Part shown: piece after piece, positions 28,316-37,285 of the stretch
How the letters are laid out: every line of letters begins with the position of its first letter
Numbering within the stretch: position 1 is the first letter of the stretch
Origin: Blautia argi
Lineage (GTDB): Bacteria; Bacillota; Clostridia; Lachnospirales; Lachnospiraceae
Length of the DNA: 64,000 nucleotides
NCBI RefSeq assembly: GCF_003287895.1
Contig: NZ_CP030280.1
Coordinates: forward strand, 1,681,501-1,745,500
Direction: 5' to 3'
The notes under the pieces: model-generated
Databases searched by the model: none
Seen by the model: only the letters and a program-made list of their open reading frames with translations
What the model was told of the DNA's origin: nothing
Position numbers and translations under genes: made by a program

Positions 28316-28984
28316 ATGGAACAGTTAAAAATTCAGGAATTATACAGTGATTTAAGTAAAACCATGGCAGGCGAACTGTTAAAAAGTAAAACTTATCCAT
28401 GGGAGGTATTGCCGGAAATCGGCGCTTTTATTGTAAAGTTGGGAAATACTTTAAGCGAAGAAGAATATGAAAAAAGAGGAGAAGATGTGTGGGTTGCAAA
28501 ATCCGCAAGTGTTGCTCCTACGGCATGTATTCACGGGCCGGCAATTATCGGAAAAGAGGCAGAAATCCGTCATTGTGCCTTTATCCGCGGCAATGCTCTG
28601 GTAGGAGAGGGCGCTGTTGTGGGGAATTCTACAGAACTGAAAAATGTGATTCTCTTTGATAAGGTGCAGGTACCGCATTACAATTATGTGGGAGACTCCA
28701 TTTTAGGCTATAAATCCCATATGGGTGCAGGCTCTATTACTTCAAACGTAAAATCAGACAAAAAGCTGGTAGTAGTAAAAGCACAGGACACACAGATGGA
28801 AACAGGGCTGAAAAAATTCGGTGCTATGCTAGGTGATGAAGTGGAGGTTGGCTGTGGCTCAGTGCTGAATCCCGGAACCGTAGTGGGAAGCCACAGCAAT
28901 ATTTATCCCCTGTCTTCTGTAAGAGGAGTTGTACCTGCAAACAGTATTTACAAAAAGCAGGGAGATGTTATAGAAAAAAGATAA
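28316..28984 (+). CDS. Left-handed beta-helix hexapeptide-repeat protein (GlmU/acyltransferase-like)
   Basis: 222 residues with hexapeptide repeats (ACIHGPAIIGKEAEIRHCAF, then GALVGEGAVVGNSTELKNVIL-type rungs) typical of nucleotide-sugar acetyltransferases, and a GAGSITSN loop as in the GlmU C-terminal domain. It lacks a nucleotidyltransferase domain, so it is probably a stand-alone acyltransferase on a sugar-nucleotide or related substrate. It follows topB by 21 bases and may share its transcript. Confidence 0.75.
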   Translation: MEQLKIQELYSDLSKTMAGELLKSKTYPWEVLPEIGAFIVKLGNTLSEEEYEKRGEDVWVAKSASVAPTACIHGPAIIGKEAEIRHCAFIRGNALVGEGAVVGNSTELKNVILFDKVQVPHYNYVGDSILGYKSHMGAGSITSNVKSDKKLVVVKAQDTQMETGLKKFGAMLGDEVEVGCGSVLNPGTVVGSHSNIYPLSSVRGVVPANSIYKKQGDVIEKR

Positions 28985-29025
28985 GCTATGCAGCCTGGGA
29001 TATCAGATCCCGAAAACTGCATAGC
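28985..29025. terminator. Hairpin between convergent genes
   Basis: GCTATGCAG (28985-28993) pairs with CTGCATAGC (29017-29025), and an inner GGGAT/ATCCC extends the stem. It covers the last codons of the traX gene on the other strand. Weak T tracts. Confidence 0.55.
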
Positions 29026-29768
29026 GTACCAGAAATAAAAGAAAGAGGTGCAGAGGATAGAAAAGGTAGAAAAAATATTTCATACTTTTGCCTTTTTGCT
29101 GATTGTATAGATTTATAGGAAGAAAGGCAAGGCAGGCAGCAGGCTCCCATAAAAGGGAAAGACAGCCGGCAATGGTTTTTTCCAGAGGATAGGAGTAAAA
29201 AAGGTACAAAATCAGAATCAGAACCAATCCTTTCCAGTTGTAATCAGCAGCAAAAACAGCCCCTGCAAGAATCCCGCCTCCTGCGGCAAGCAGCATGAGG
29301 ACGGGATTTTTCTGTCTGACCATATCCATAATCCAGAGAGTCAGAAAACCTATAAGAAGAGTAAACATCACATTCTGATAGGAAAGCTCCAGTATTTCCC
29401 TCCGAAAGCATACATCAAAGGGGAATCTCAGAGATACAGGCAAAAAGGAAAAGTCGCAGAGCGTATTTTTTACGGTTGGAGGTATGGACAAAGCCTTCCA
29501 CCAGCAGGAAACAGAAAATGGGGAAAGAAATTCGTCCCAGAAAACGAAGAACATGGTCTGCGTGATATAGAGCAAGGGTGGCTTCATAGGAAAAAGCGGA
29601 GGAAAGCTGCTGGTTATAGGCGGCGATTGCTCCATTTTCCAGAAAAACTGCTCCAATGTGATCGATTAGCATGGTAAAAAGAGCAATCCATTTCAAGGCG
29701 CTTCCTGAAAGACAGGGAGGAAGCAGCGTTTTTTTTGGTATGCCGGGAATAGAGGTTTTATAAAGCAT
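29003..29768 (-). pseudogene. TraX family membrane protein, split by a frameshift
   Basis: Two overlapping minus-strand frames make one TraX-like protein of about 254 residues. The N-terminal part (ATG 29768, after AAGGAT) has LKWIALFTMLIDHIGAVF and FPIFCFLLVEGFVHTSNRKKYALRL, then stops just after ISEIPL. The other frame continues FDVCF and further membrane segments to 29003. One extra base in the C4 run (G4 on the plus strand, 29420-29423) explains the break. TraX proteins are polytopic and some acetylate pilin; the role of chromosomal copies in Firmicutes is unclear. Confidence 0.75.
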
Positions 29769-29918
29769 GATGAAATCCTTTCTGTATTTATGGTAATAAA
29801 ATTCTAAAATTGTATTTATTATAACACAAAACCTTCTTGTATTAAATAAAATACCAGGGTTTTCTTGCAAAGAAAAGAAAATATGTTTATGATAGACTAC
29901 AGGGATTTCAGAAGAAGT

Positions 29919-30130
29919 AACATAATTGGATTTTGAACTGAGGTCAATACCGACGTAAAGCGTAGATAATGGGTTAATCTTTAACATGATATCATACCAA
30001 AGAATAACCTATGTGACTATTAACCAATGTAGATGTGCTGGAAAGGGGTTATCCCAGGTGTTTCCGATCATCTATAAATCCATAGAAAGAATAAGTGCAT
30101 AACCATCATTTCTATTGGCTATACACTTAT
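29919..30130 (-). mobile_element. IS110-family transposase 5' remnant with upstream structured region
   Basis: On the minus strand an ATG at 29987 encodes MLKINPLSTLYVGIDLSS, the start of an IS110-type DEDD transposase (VGID is its first catalytic aspartate region); similarity fades after about 23 residues, so the rest is lost. Just upstream on the same strand lies about 145 bases of non-coding sequence ending in a 15-base stem (30091-30105 with 30116-30130) that is fully paired, using two G-U pairs, only in the minus-strand RNA. Intact IS110 elements encode a bridge RNA in this place. Family call is from the short N-terminus only. Confidence 0.5.
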
Positions 30131-30148
30131 GATATGAGGAAAATAAAA

Positions 30149-31655
30149 ATGAGAGGTTTGGATACAAACGTAAAAAGAATCCGTCATAAAGTATTTAAAG
30201 AAATTGCCCCGTGTAGGCTTTGAATCAGAACCGGATACACTGGTGGCAGATATTGAGGCGATTCCTTATCACATTGTGCAGGAACGCGCAACCTACAGAG
30301 AAAGTATTTACCGGGAAAGAGCGGTTGCCAGCGAGAGAGTCCGTCTTGCTATGGGTATGTCCCTTCGCCCGGAAAATGCGGCTGTACATATTACAGCAGG
30401 CCTGGAAGCAAGCAATATTGATGAGAAGTATTATGAACCGCCTCTGATGCAGGTGATTCCTTCTGCCTGCGATGCCTGTGAGCCAAAGATGTATGAAGTT
30501 TCCAATATGTGCAGAGGCTGTGTAGCTCACCCTTGTAAAGAGGTCTGTCCAAAGGGCGCTATCAGCATTGTAAAGGGTAAGTCTGTCATTGACCAGGAAA
30601 AATGCATTAAGTGCGGCAAGTGTAAATCCGTATGTCCTTATGATGCCATCGCCAAAAAAGAAAGACCCTGTGCAAGAGCCTGCGGCGTCAATGCTATTGA
30701 AAGTGATGAGCTGGGCAGGGCAAAAATTAACAATGAAAAGTGTGTATCCTGCGGTATGTGTATGGTAAGCTGTCCCTTTGGGGCAATTTCTGATAAATCA
30801 CAGATTTTTCAGCTTGCCCATGCCTTAAAGGAGGGAAAACAGATTATTGCTGAAGTAGCGCCTGCTTTTGTTGGACAGTTCGGACCAGATGTGACTCCCA
30901 GAAAGTTAAAGGCAGCGCTGCAGGAACTTGGCTTTGCGGACGTCTATGAGGTAGCCCTTGGCGCAGATATTGGTGCTGTTGCAGAGGCACACCACTATGC
31001 GGAAAAAGTAAGCACAGGAGAACTTCCGTTCCTTTTGACCTCCTGTTGTCCTTCCTGGAGCATGCTTGCAAAGAAATTTTTCCCGGATATGATTGAGAAC
31101 ATCTCTCAGGAACTGACTCCAATGGTTGCTACGGCAAGAACCATTAAGCAGCAGTATCCGGATGCCCATGTGGTATTTATCGGTCCCTGCGCTTCCAAAA
31201 AGCTGGAAGCTTCCAGAAAATCTGTGCGAAGTGATGTGGATTTTGTCATTACTTTTGAGGAACTGGCAGGTATGTTCGATGCAAAAGGCATTAATCCGGC
31301 AGAATGTGAAGGAGAAAGCTCTTTCCACAATGCGACTGCGGCGGGCAGAGGCTATGCGGTTGCAGGAGGCGTGGCAAGTGCAGTAGAGGATTGTCTGCAT
31401 GCATATTATCCTGATGTAGAGGTTCATATTGAACATGCAGAAGGGCTTGCAGAATGTAAAAAGATTCTGACCATGGCAAAAGCCGGTAAACTAAAGGGCT
31501 GTATGATTGAAGGTATGGGCTGTCCCGGAGGCTGTATGGCAGGGGCAGGAACCAATGTGCCTCTGGCAAAAGCAGCCGCTGATTTGAAAAAATATAAAAA
31601 AGACTCTTCCAGACAGATTCCTGCTGCAGAACTGGCAGAAATACATTTGGATTAA
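30149..31655 (+). CDS. Monomeric [FeFe]-hydrogenase with 2[4Fe-4S] domain, frameshifted near its start
   Basis: About 501 residues when read from ATG 30149 through an indel. The first frame gives MRGLDTNVKRIRHKVFKEIA; one extra C in the run 30207-30210 shifts it, and the other frame continues RVGFESEPDT. The N-terminal half holds cysteine-rich ferredoxin motifs (CIKCGKCKSVCP, CVSCGMCMVSCP). The H-cluster region has TSCCPSW (L1), IGPCASKK (L2) and GCPGGCMAGAG (L3). L2 reads GPC, not the MPC of bifurcating enzymes, which points to the monomeric or sensory-type clade. It likely oxidises or produces H2 with ferredoxin, or acts as an H2 sensor. Confidence 0.85.
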
Positions 31656-31677
31656 GGAAGTTCCCACATAATAAGAG

Positions 31678-31717
31678 AAGAACTACAGGTTTTTGGAAAA
31701 GCCTGTGGTTCTTTTTT
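31678..31717 (+). terminator. Terminator after the hydrogenase
   Basis: AAGAACTACAGG (31678-31689) pairs with CCTGTGGTTCTT (31702-31713) with G-U pairs, followed by Ts. Confidence 0.85.
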
Positions 31718-31818
31718 CTATATTCTTAAGAAAAACTTTAAAAATCTCCCCCTGTTCTCTTTAAATCTCTTTTTTATGATAAAGATAACTTAAGAGAAAG
31801 ACAAAAGGGGGAAGACTT

Positions 31819-33099
31819 ATGAAGATATTAATTACAACAGACTGGTATAAGCCGATTATTAACGGAGTCGTGACTTCTGTTTTGAATTTAAAAAAGGAAT
31901 TGGAAGAAAGGGGACATGAGGTGCGGGTGCTGACGCTTTCCAGAACCTATGAGTCTTATCAGGAAGCCGGCATCTATTATATAAAATCCGTGAATCTGGA
32001 AAAGATTTATCCCAATGTACGAGGCGTTTTGCCGCATATCGAAAAGCTGGTAAGGGAACTGACAGACTGGAATCCGGATATTGTGCATTCCCAGTGTGAA
32101 TTTATGACTTTTTCCTATGCAGTAAAAATCAGTAAAAAATGCGGTTGTCCTCTGGTTCATACATATCATACTGTTTATGAAGATTATGTTCATTATCTGC
32201 CGGGTGGGATTTCCCGTTATCCCATGGGCAGGATTTTGGAAAAAAGAGCAGTGGCACAGTTTTCCAGAAGCGTCTTAAAAAAGGCCAGCCAGGTGATTGT
32301 CCCCACAGAAAAGGTGGAAAAGCTGTTAAAGAGCTACGAAGTCAAAAATCCCATTTCCGTTATTCCAAGCGGAATTGATTTACAAAACTTCTGCCGATGT
32401 CTGTCCCAGGCGGAGAAACAAAGTTTAAAAAAGCAGTGGAACATTCCTCTGGATAACCATGTATTGGTCAGTGTGGGACGTCTGGCAAAAGAAAAGAATT
32501 TGGAGGAATTGCTTCGTTTTTTTGCAAAGCTGGTGAAAGAAGAAAAACGAGAAAAGCTCACCTTTTTAATTGCAGGGGACGGACCAGACAGGGAACGTTT
32601 GGAAAAGCTGGCAGAGGAGTTGGACATTCAGGAGAAAACCGTATTTACAGGCATGATAAATCCAAAAGAAGTAGGAAAGTATTACCAGCTGGGAGATGTG
32701 TTTGTATGTGCCTCGAACAGCGAAACACAGGGAATTACTTATATTGAAGCCCTGGCAAGCGGTGTTCCGGCGCTCTGCAGAAAAGACGAATGTCTGAATC
32801 AGGTCATAACAGACGGTTACAATGGCTTCCAATATGATTCTTATACATATTTTAAAATGCATTTAGACTATCTTCTGGAAAAGGAAGACAGAAGAAAAGA
32901 AATGGGAAAATGTGCAAAAGAAACTGCATGCCTGTATTCTACCTGGAATTTCTGCACCATGGCAGAGCGACTTTATAAAGAAACCCTGGTGCAACAGGGG
33001 GTGGCAGGACTTTCCGAAAAGAAGCAGGAAGAGCAGGGATATTCCAGGGGATTTTCCTTTGCATGGAATAAAAGAAATCTGGTAAAGAGAGGGGCGTAA
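31819..33099 (+). CDS. GT4 glycosyltransferase, probable diacylglycerol glucosyltransferase
   Basis: 426 residues of GT-B fold. The N-terminus (DWYKPIINGVVTSV) carries the family 4 acceptor loop, HSQCEF and HTYHTVYEDYVHYL follow, and the donor site is SNSETQGITYIEALASGVPAL (E-x7-E type). This resembles 1,2-diacylglycerol 3-alpha-glucosyltransferases (alMGS type) that make monoglucosyl-diacylglycerol at the inner membrane face. A second glycosyltransferase starts 4 bases after the stop, as in the pneumococcal glycolipid pair. Lipid acceptor is inferred from family and context. Confidence 0.8.
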   Translation: MKILITTDWYKPIINGVVTSVLNLKKELEERGHEVRVLTLSRTYESYQEAGIYYIKSVNLEKIYPNVRGVLPHIEKLVRELTDWNPDIVHSQCEFMTFSYAVKISKKCGCPLVHTYHTVYEDYVHYLPGGISRYPMGRILEKRAVAQFSRSVLKKASQVIVPTEKVEKLLKSYEVKNPISVIPSGIDLQNFCRCLSQAEKQSLKKQWNIPLDNHVLVSVGRLAKEKNLEELLRFFAKLVKEEKREKLTFLIAGDGPDRERLEKLAEELDIQEKTVFTGMINPKEVGKYYQLGDVFVCASNSETQGITYIEALASGVPALCRKDECLNQVITDGYNGFQYDSYTYFKMHLDYLLEKEDRRKEMGKCAKETACLYSTWNFCTMAERLYKETLVQQGVAGLSEKKQEEQGYSRGFSFAWNKRNLVKRGA

Positions 33100-33103
33100 G
33101 GCT

Positions 33104-34219
33104 ATGAAAAAAATAAATATGCTGTCAAAAACGGATATGGTAAAGGGACAGGGCGTACTTTCTGCCCATGACGAACAGGTGGCGCTTGTCAGACAGGTGA
33201 TGCAGAACCGCGCCCTGATATTGGAAAATGCAAAAACAGCCAGCGAAATCACACATTATCATTCCATTAATCCGGAGTATTATCTGTCTGTGGGAAAAAG
33301 AAAAAAACAGGGCGCTACTGTGGGATATGTGCATTTTTTACCGGAAACAGTGGAAAACAGCATCTCCCTTCCAAGGACAGTAAAACAGCTTTTCTATAAA
33401 TATATGATTTCTTTTTACAAAAGAATGGACTATCTGGTGACAGTAAATCCTCTGTTTATAGACAAACTGGTACAGTATGGAGTTCCCAGAGAAAAGATTA
33501 CCTATATTCCCAATGTGGTATCAGAAGAAACTTTTTATCCGGCTTCCGGAGAACGAAGAGAGAAAATTCGCAAAAAATGTCATATTGCCCCAGAAACTTT
33601 TACTGTTTTGTGTGTAGGGCAGTTGCAGAAAAGAAAAGGCGTGTTTGAATTTGTGGAAACCGCCAGACGCATGCCGGACTGTCAGTTTGTCTGGGCGGGA
33701 GGCTTCTCTTTTGGAAAGATATCAGAAGGCTATGAAGAAATTCGGGCATTGATGAAGCATTTGCCGCCAAACGTAAAATTTTTAGGATTGGTAGACCGGG
33801 AAAAAATGAATGATGTCTATAACATGGCGGACGTAATGTTTCTGCCTTCTTATGAAGAGCTGTTTCCCATGACCATTCTGGAATCCATGAACTGTGCGCT
33901 TCCGGTGCTGGTAAGGGATTTGCCGGAATACAGACCCATTCTTTTTGACCATGTATTAAAGGGAAGAAGCACAGAGGAATTTGTGCAACTTTTGCGTCAG
34001 TTAAAAGAAGAACCTGATTTTTATCAGCGAAGCGCACATGCCGCATATGAAGGACATGAGCGATACAGCAGAGAAGCTGTGGGAGAAAAATGGAAGGCTT
34101 TTTATGAAAAGGTTTTTGCTGCAGAAGAAGAAAAAAGGCTGTGGAACAGAAAAAAGCTTTCCCAGAGAAAGGAAAGCGGGGAGAGATTATGGAAAGACAG
34201 AAAACAACAGTATATTTGA
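33104..34219 (+). CDS. GT4 glycosyltransferase, CpoA-like glycolipid glycosyltransferase
   Basis: 371 residues. The beginning INMLSKTDMVKGQGVLSAHDEQVALV and the HYHSINPEYYL and VGYVHFLPETV segments match the CpoA type that adds a second sugar to glucosyl-diacylglycerol; the donor site is PSYEELFPMTILESMNCALPV. Such enzymes build the diglycosyl lipid that anchors lipoteichoic acid and tunes membrane curvature. Immediately downstream of the first GT4; its end overlaps the VTT membrane gene by about 30 bases. Confidence 0.8.
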   Translation: MKKINMLSKTDMVKGQGVLSAHDEQVALVRQVMQNRALILENAKTASEITHYHSINPEYYLSVGKRKKQGATVGYVHFLPETVENSISLPRTVKQLFYKYMISFYKRMDYLVTVNPLFIDKLVQYGVPREKITYIPNVVSEETFYPASGERREKIRKKCHIAPETFTVLCVGQLQKRKGVFEFVETARRMPDCQFVWAGGFSFGKISEGYEEIRALMKHLPPNVKFLGLVDREKMNDVYNMADVMFLPSYEELFPMTILESMNCALPVLVRDLPEYRPILFDHVLKGRSTEEFVQLLRQLKEEPDFYQRSAHAAYEGHERYSREAVGEKWKAFYEKVFAAEEEKRLWNRKKLSQRKESGERLWKDRKQQYI

Positions 34220-34782
34220 ATCTCTGTACTCTTTTAGGGCTGGCAGGTATGGCATGTTTTATCTGGTATGGGGTACAAAATCAGATTTTTGTATCTGCAG
34301 AATCTTTAAAACACTTTCTAAATCAATTCGGGTTGTTTGCCCCGGCGCTGTTTCTTGTTATTCAAATGATTCAGGTGGTACTTCCCATTTTGCCAGGGGC
34401 TGTAGGCTGTCTGGGAGGCGTGCTGATTTTCGGACCGGTCTGGGGATTTGTCTATAATTATATCGGAATTTCCCTTGGTTCCATACTGGCATTTTTGCTC
34501 TCGAAAAGATATGGAAGACCCTTTGTACGCGGGATTATAGGAGAGAAAAATTATGAAAAATATATTGGGTGGCTGGAAAAGGGAAAAGCTTTTGATAAGG
34601 CGTTTGCAGTTGCCATTTTTCTTCCCGTTGCGCCGGACGATTTGCTCTGCTACATGGCCGGTCTTACCCCCATGTCCCTGAAAAAATTTGCGACAATTAT
34701 TTTTCTGGGAAAGCCGGGTTCGATTTTTCTTTACAGTTTGGGTCTTACGGGAATTATGGAAGTGCTGAAGCAGATTTTTTAA
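34189..34782 (+). CDS. VTT domain (TVP38/DedA-type) membrane protein
   Basis: 197 residues, five or six hydrophobic segments. The core GAVGCLGGVLIFGPVWGFVYNYIGISLGS and the FLLSKRYGRPFV segment, then FLPVAPDDLLCYMAGLTPMSLKKF, are the VTT signature (pseudo-symmetric re-entrant loops). The start is ATG 34189, after GGGGAG; a frame open from 34141 begins inside the upstream gene. VTT proteins are linked to lipid scrambling or flipping, which would suit an operon that makes glycolipids. Confidence 0.8.
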   Translation: MERQKTTVYLNLCTLLGLAGMACFIWYGVQNQIFVSAESLKHFLNQFGLFAPALFLVIQMIQVVLPILPGAVGCLGGVLIFGPVWGFVYNYIGISLGSILAFLLSKRYGRPFVRGIIGEKNYEKYIGWLEKGKAFDKAFAVAIFLPVAPDDLLCYMAGLTPMSLKKFATIIFLGKPGSIFLYSLGLTGIMEVLKQIF

Positions 34783-34784
34783 GA

Positions 34785-34834
34785 AAAGAGAGCCGATGCT
34801 TTAAAGGAAAGCACCTGTAAAGCGCCGGCTCTTT
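34785..34834. terminator. Bidirectional terminator after the glycolipid operon
   Basis: AAAGAGAGCCG (34785-34795) pairs with CGGCTCTTT (34826-34834), with an inner GCTTT/AAAGC pair. It also lies after the convergent small gene at 34881. Confidence 0.7.
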
Positions 34835-34880
34835 CAGACTTTCTTATTTCCTTTTTCAGGAAACGTTTTCAGATGACTTT

Positions 34881-35099
34881 TCAGATTTCAGAAAAGGTAT
34901 ATTTTTCTTTTAAGCCGTTTGTCATAACATCATAGGTAACAGAACCATTTTCGAGGACTGTTTTTTCACAGGTAGCTGCCCGGCTGACATGCTCTTTCAT
35001 AAAAGTGTCTAAGTCTTCACATTCGATTTCGGAAATCTGGGAATCCATTTTTCCTCTGCACATATCATTGATTTCACGGATTAATTCATATTTTTTCAT
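34881..35099 (-). CDS. Small protein of unknown function (72 residues)
   Basis: Acidic 72-residue protein, with an N-terminal helix (KKYELIREINDMCRGK) and a charged middle. No signal peptide, membrane segment or known domain. ATG 35099 is preceded by GGGAGG at proper spacing on the minus strand, which supports it as real. It contains three cysteines. Nothing in the neighbours reveals a job. Confidence 0.6.
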   Translation of the reverse strand: MKKYELIREINDMCRGKMDSQISEIECEDLDTFMKEHVSRAATCEKTVLENGSVTYDVMTNGLKEKYTFSEI

Positions 35100-35349
35100 A
35101 ACGCATACCTCCCTGTATTCGGATTTGAATTTTGAGTTTTGAAATTTTTTTATAAGTTACTTTTATTTTAACACTGCCTTTGGGGAATTTCCAGAAAAAT
35201 ATTCCGATACATTCTTATTTTTGCAATAATAAAAAGGAGATTTTAAAAATACTCCATTTGTCATGGGGAATTTTGGCGGTATTTTGCAGAAAAGAGAAAA
35301 TAAGTCTGGATTTTTTATAGGTTTTATGAGAAAATAGGTTTGAATAAGA

Positions 35350-35386
35350 CGTTAAATGATTAACGCACTTGTAAGTATACATACTT
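35350..35386. promoter_or_regulatory. Two tandem palindromes upstream of the GGGtGRT operon
   Basis: CGTTAA-ATGA-TTAACG (35350-35365) and AAGTAT-AC-ATACTT (35373-35386), just before the AAGGAG ribosome-binding site. Both are perfect dyads suited to protein binding. No clear -35/-10 pair was seen; the region 35100-35350 is AT-rich and otherwise empty. Confidence 0.45.
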
Positions 35387-35401
35387 GAAAGGAGTATTAA
35401 A

Positions 35402-36094
35402 ATGATTTATTCACATGAAGTAGAAACAATGTGCCCAGTAGCACAGGGCGTAAATCACGGTGCAGCTCCAATTCCGGAAGAAGCAAAGTGGGTAAAGGCA
35501 AAAGAAATCAAAGATATCTCTGGTCTGACACATGGTGTAGGCTGGTGTGCACCTCAGCAGGGTACCTGTAAATTAACTTTAAACGTAAAAGACGGTATCA
35601 TTCAGGAAGCACTGGTAGAAACAATCGGCTGTTCAGGTATGACTCATTCTGCAGCTATGGCATCTGAAATCTTACCGGGAAGAACTCTCCTGGAAGCATT
35701 AAATACAGACCTTGTCTGTGATGCAATCAACACAGCTATGAGAGAATTATTCTTACAGATCGTGTATGGACGTACTCAGAGTGCATTCTCTGAAGACGGA
35801 CTTCCAATCGGCGCAGGTCTTGAAGACCTTGGAAAAGGACTTCGTTCCCAGGTTGGTACTATGTACGGAACATTAAAGAAAGGTCCTCGTTATCTGGAAA
35901 TGACAGACGGCTATGTGACAGGTATTGCATTAAACGAAGATGATGAAATCATCGGATACAAATTCGTAAGCTTTGGTAAGATGATGGACTTCATCAAAGC
36001 CGGAGATGATGCAAACACAGCATTCGAAAAAGCTCAGGGTCAGTACGGACGTGTAAACGACGCTGTTAAAATTATCGACCCGCGTAAAGAGTAA
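35402..36094 (+). CDS. NifU-like iron-sulfur scaffold-type protein (partner of GGGtGRT protein)
   Basis: 230 residues with a NifU/IscU-like middle: VGWCAPQQGTC (Cys49, Cys56), then VETIGCSGMTHSAAMASEILPGRTLLEAL (Cys77), which follows the scaffold pattern of cluster-ligating cysteines. Annotated in related bacteria as an iron-sulfur cluster assembly scaffold, but no IscS-like desulfurase lies nearby, so that is only a fold-based guess. Codon use is strongly biased (few rare codons), like an abundant protein. It is followed 42 bases later by the GGGtGRT gene, its usual partner. Confidence 0.7.
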   Translation: MIYSHEVETMCPVAQGVNHGAAPIPEEAKWVKAKEIKDISGLTHGVGWCAPQQGTCKLTLNVKDGIIQEALVETIGCSGMTHSAAMASEILPGRTLLEALNTDLVCDAINTAMRELFLQIVYGRTQSAFSEDGLPIGAGLEDLGKGLRSQVGTMYGTLKKGPRYLEMTDGYVTGIALNEDDEIIGYKFVSFGKMMDFIKAGDDANTAFEKAQGQYGRVNDAVKIIDPRKE

Positions 36095-36136
36095 TCAGAC
36101 GGAATTGTCAGATATAGAAATCAGGAGGATAGAATA

Positions 36137-37147
36137 ATGGCTTTATTTGAATCATATGAAAGAAGAGAAAAACAGATTCTGGCTGTTTTAAAAGAGTACG
36201 GAATGAACTCTATTGAAGAAGCTGCAGAAGTAACAAAAGCAGCCGGTTTAGATGTATACAAAATGGTTGAAGGCATTCAGCCAATCTGTTTTGAAAACGC
36301 AAAATGGGCTTACACAGTAGGCGCAGCTATCGCAATCAAAAAAGGCTGCAAAAAAGCAGCTGATGCGGCAGCAGCTATCGGTGAAGGTCTTCAGTCTTTC
36401 TGTATCCCGGGTTCTGTTGCAGACCAGCGTAAAGTAGGTCTTGGACATGGTAACTTAGGAAAAATGCTTCTGGAAGAAGATACAAAATGTTTTGCATTCT
36501 TAGCAGGACATGAGTCTTTCGCAGCAGCAGAAGGCGCTATCGGTATTGCTGAAAAAGCAAACAAAGTTCGTAAAGAGCCTCTTCGCGTTATCTTAAACGG
36601 ATTAGGAAAAGACGCTGCACAGATTATTGCCCGTATCAACGGATTTACTTATGTAGAAACAGAATATGATTACTACACAGGTGAATTAAAAGAAGTATTC
36701 CGCAAAGCATACTCTGACGGACTTCGTGCAAAAGTAAACTGTTACGGTGCAAATGATGTTCGTGAAGGTGTTGCAATCATGTGGAAAGAAGACGTTGACG
36801 TTTCTATCACAGGTAACTCTACAAACCCGACACGTTTCCAGCACCCGGTTGCAGGTACATACAAGAAAGAACGTATCGAAGCTGGAAAGAAATACTTCTC
36901 TGTTGCTTCAGGCGGTGGTACAGGACGTACTCTTCACCCGGACAACATGGCAGCAGGTCCGGCTTCTTACGGTATGACAGATACCTTAGGACGTATGCAT
37001 TCTGATGCTCAGTTTGCAGGTTCTTCTTCTGTACCGGCTCATGTTGAGATGATGGGTCTTATCGGCGCAGGTAACAACCCGATGGTTGGTATGACTGTAG
37101 CTGTAGCTGTAGCTGTTGAAGAAGCAGCAAAAGAAGGCAGATTCTAA
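36137..37147 (+). CDS. GGGtGRT protein, unknown function
   Basis: 336 residues with the family motif SGGGTGRTLHPDN (motif at 259-265), and GHGNLGKML (103-111), cysteines in SFCIPG and TKCFAF, and a glycine-rich C-terminus (GLIGAGNNPMVGM). The motif gives the family its name; no activity is established. AGGAGG precedes the ATG. Codon bias is as strong as in the upstream partner, which suggests high expression. Nothing in the sequence clearly reveals a catalytic residue set. Confidence 0.75.
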   Translation: MALFESYERREKQILAVLKEYGMNSIEEAAEVTKAAGLDVYKMVEGIQPICFENAKWAYTVGAAIAIKKGCKKAADAAAAIGEGLQSFCIPGSVADQRKVGLGHGNLGKMLLEEDTKCFAFLAGHESFAAAEGAIGIAEKANKVRKEPLRVILNGLGKDAAQIIARINGFTYVETEYDYYTGELKEVFRKAYSDGLRAKVNCYGANDVREGVAIMWKEDVDVSITGNSTNPTRFQHPVAGTYKKERIEAGKKYFSVASGGGTGRTLHPDNMAAGPASYGMTDTLGRMHSDAQFAGSSSVPAHVEMMGLIGAGNNPMVGMTVAVAVAVEEAAKEGRF

Positions 37148-37239
37148 GAAATATCGTATTTTCAAGGAATGTTCAGTGTAATAATTCTGTAAAATCCTTG
37201 TGAATCTTGCTGTGTAATACACAAATTTAAAACTAATAA

Positions 37240-37285
37240 AAAAGCTATATCGGAGTCAATAAGATTTCCGGTATAGCTTTTATTT
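37240..37285. terminator. Bidirectional terminator after the GGGtGRT pair
   Basis: AAAAGCTATATCGGA (37240-37254) pairs with TCCGGTATAGCTTTT (37267-37281) with one G-U pair; A and T runs on both sides. Serves the convergent small gene at 37280 as well. Confidence 0.85.

Noticed and set aside
31736..31765. OmpR-type direct repeats upstream of the glycolipid operon
   Set aside because: CTTTAA occurs twice, but the spacing is 21-23 bases and does not match cleanly over the whole repeat, so a regulator site is not claimed.
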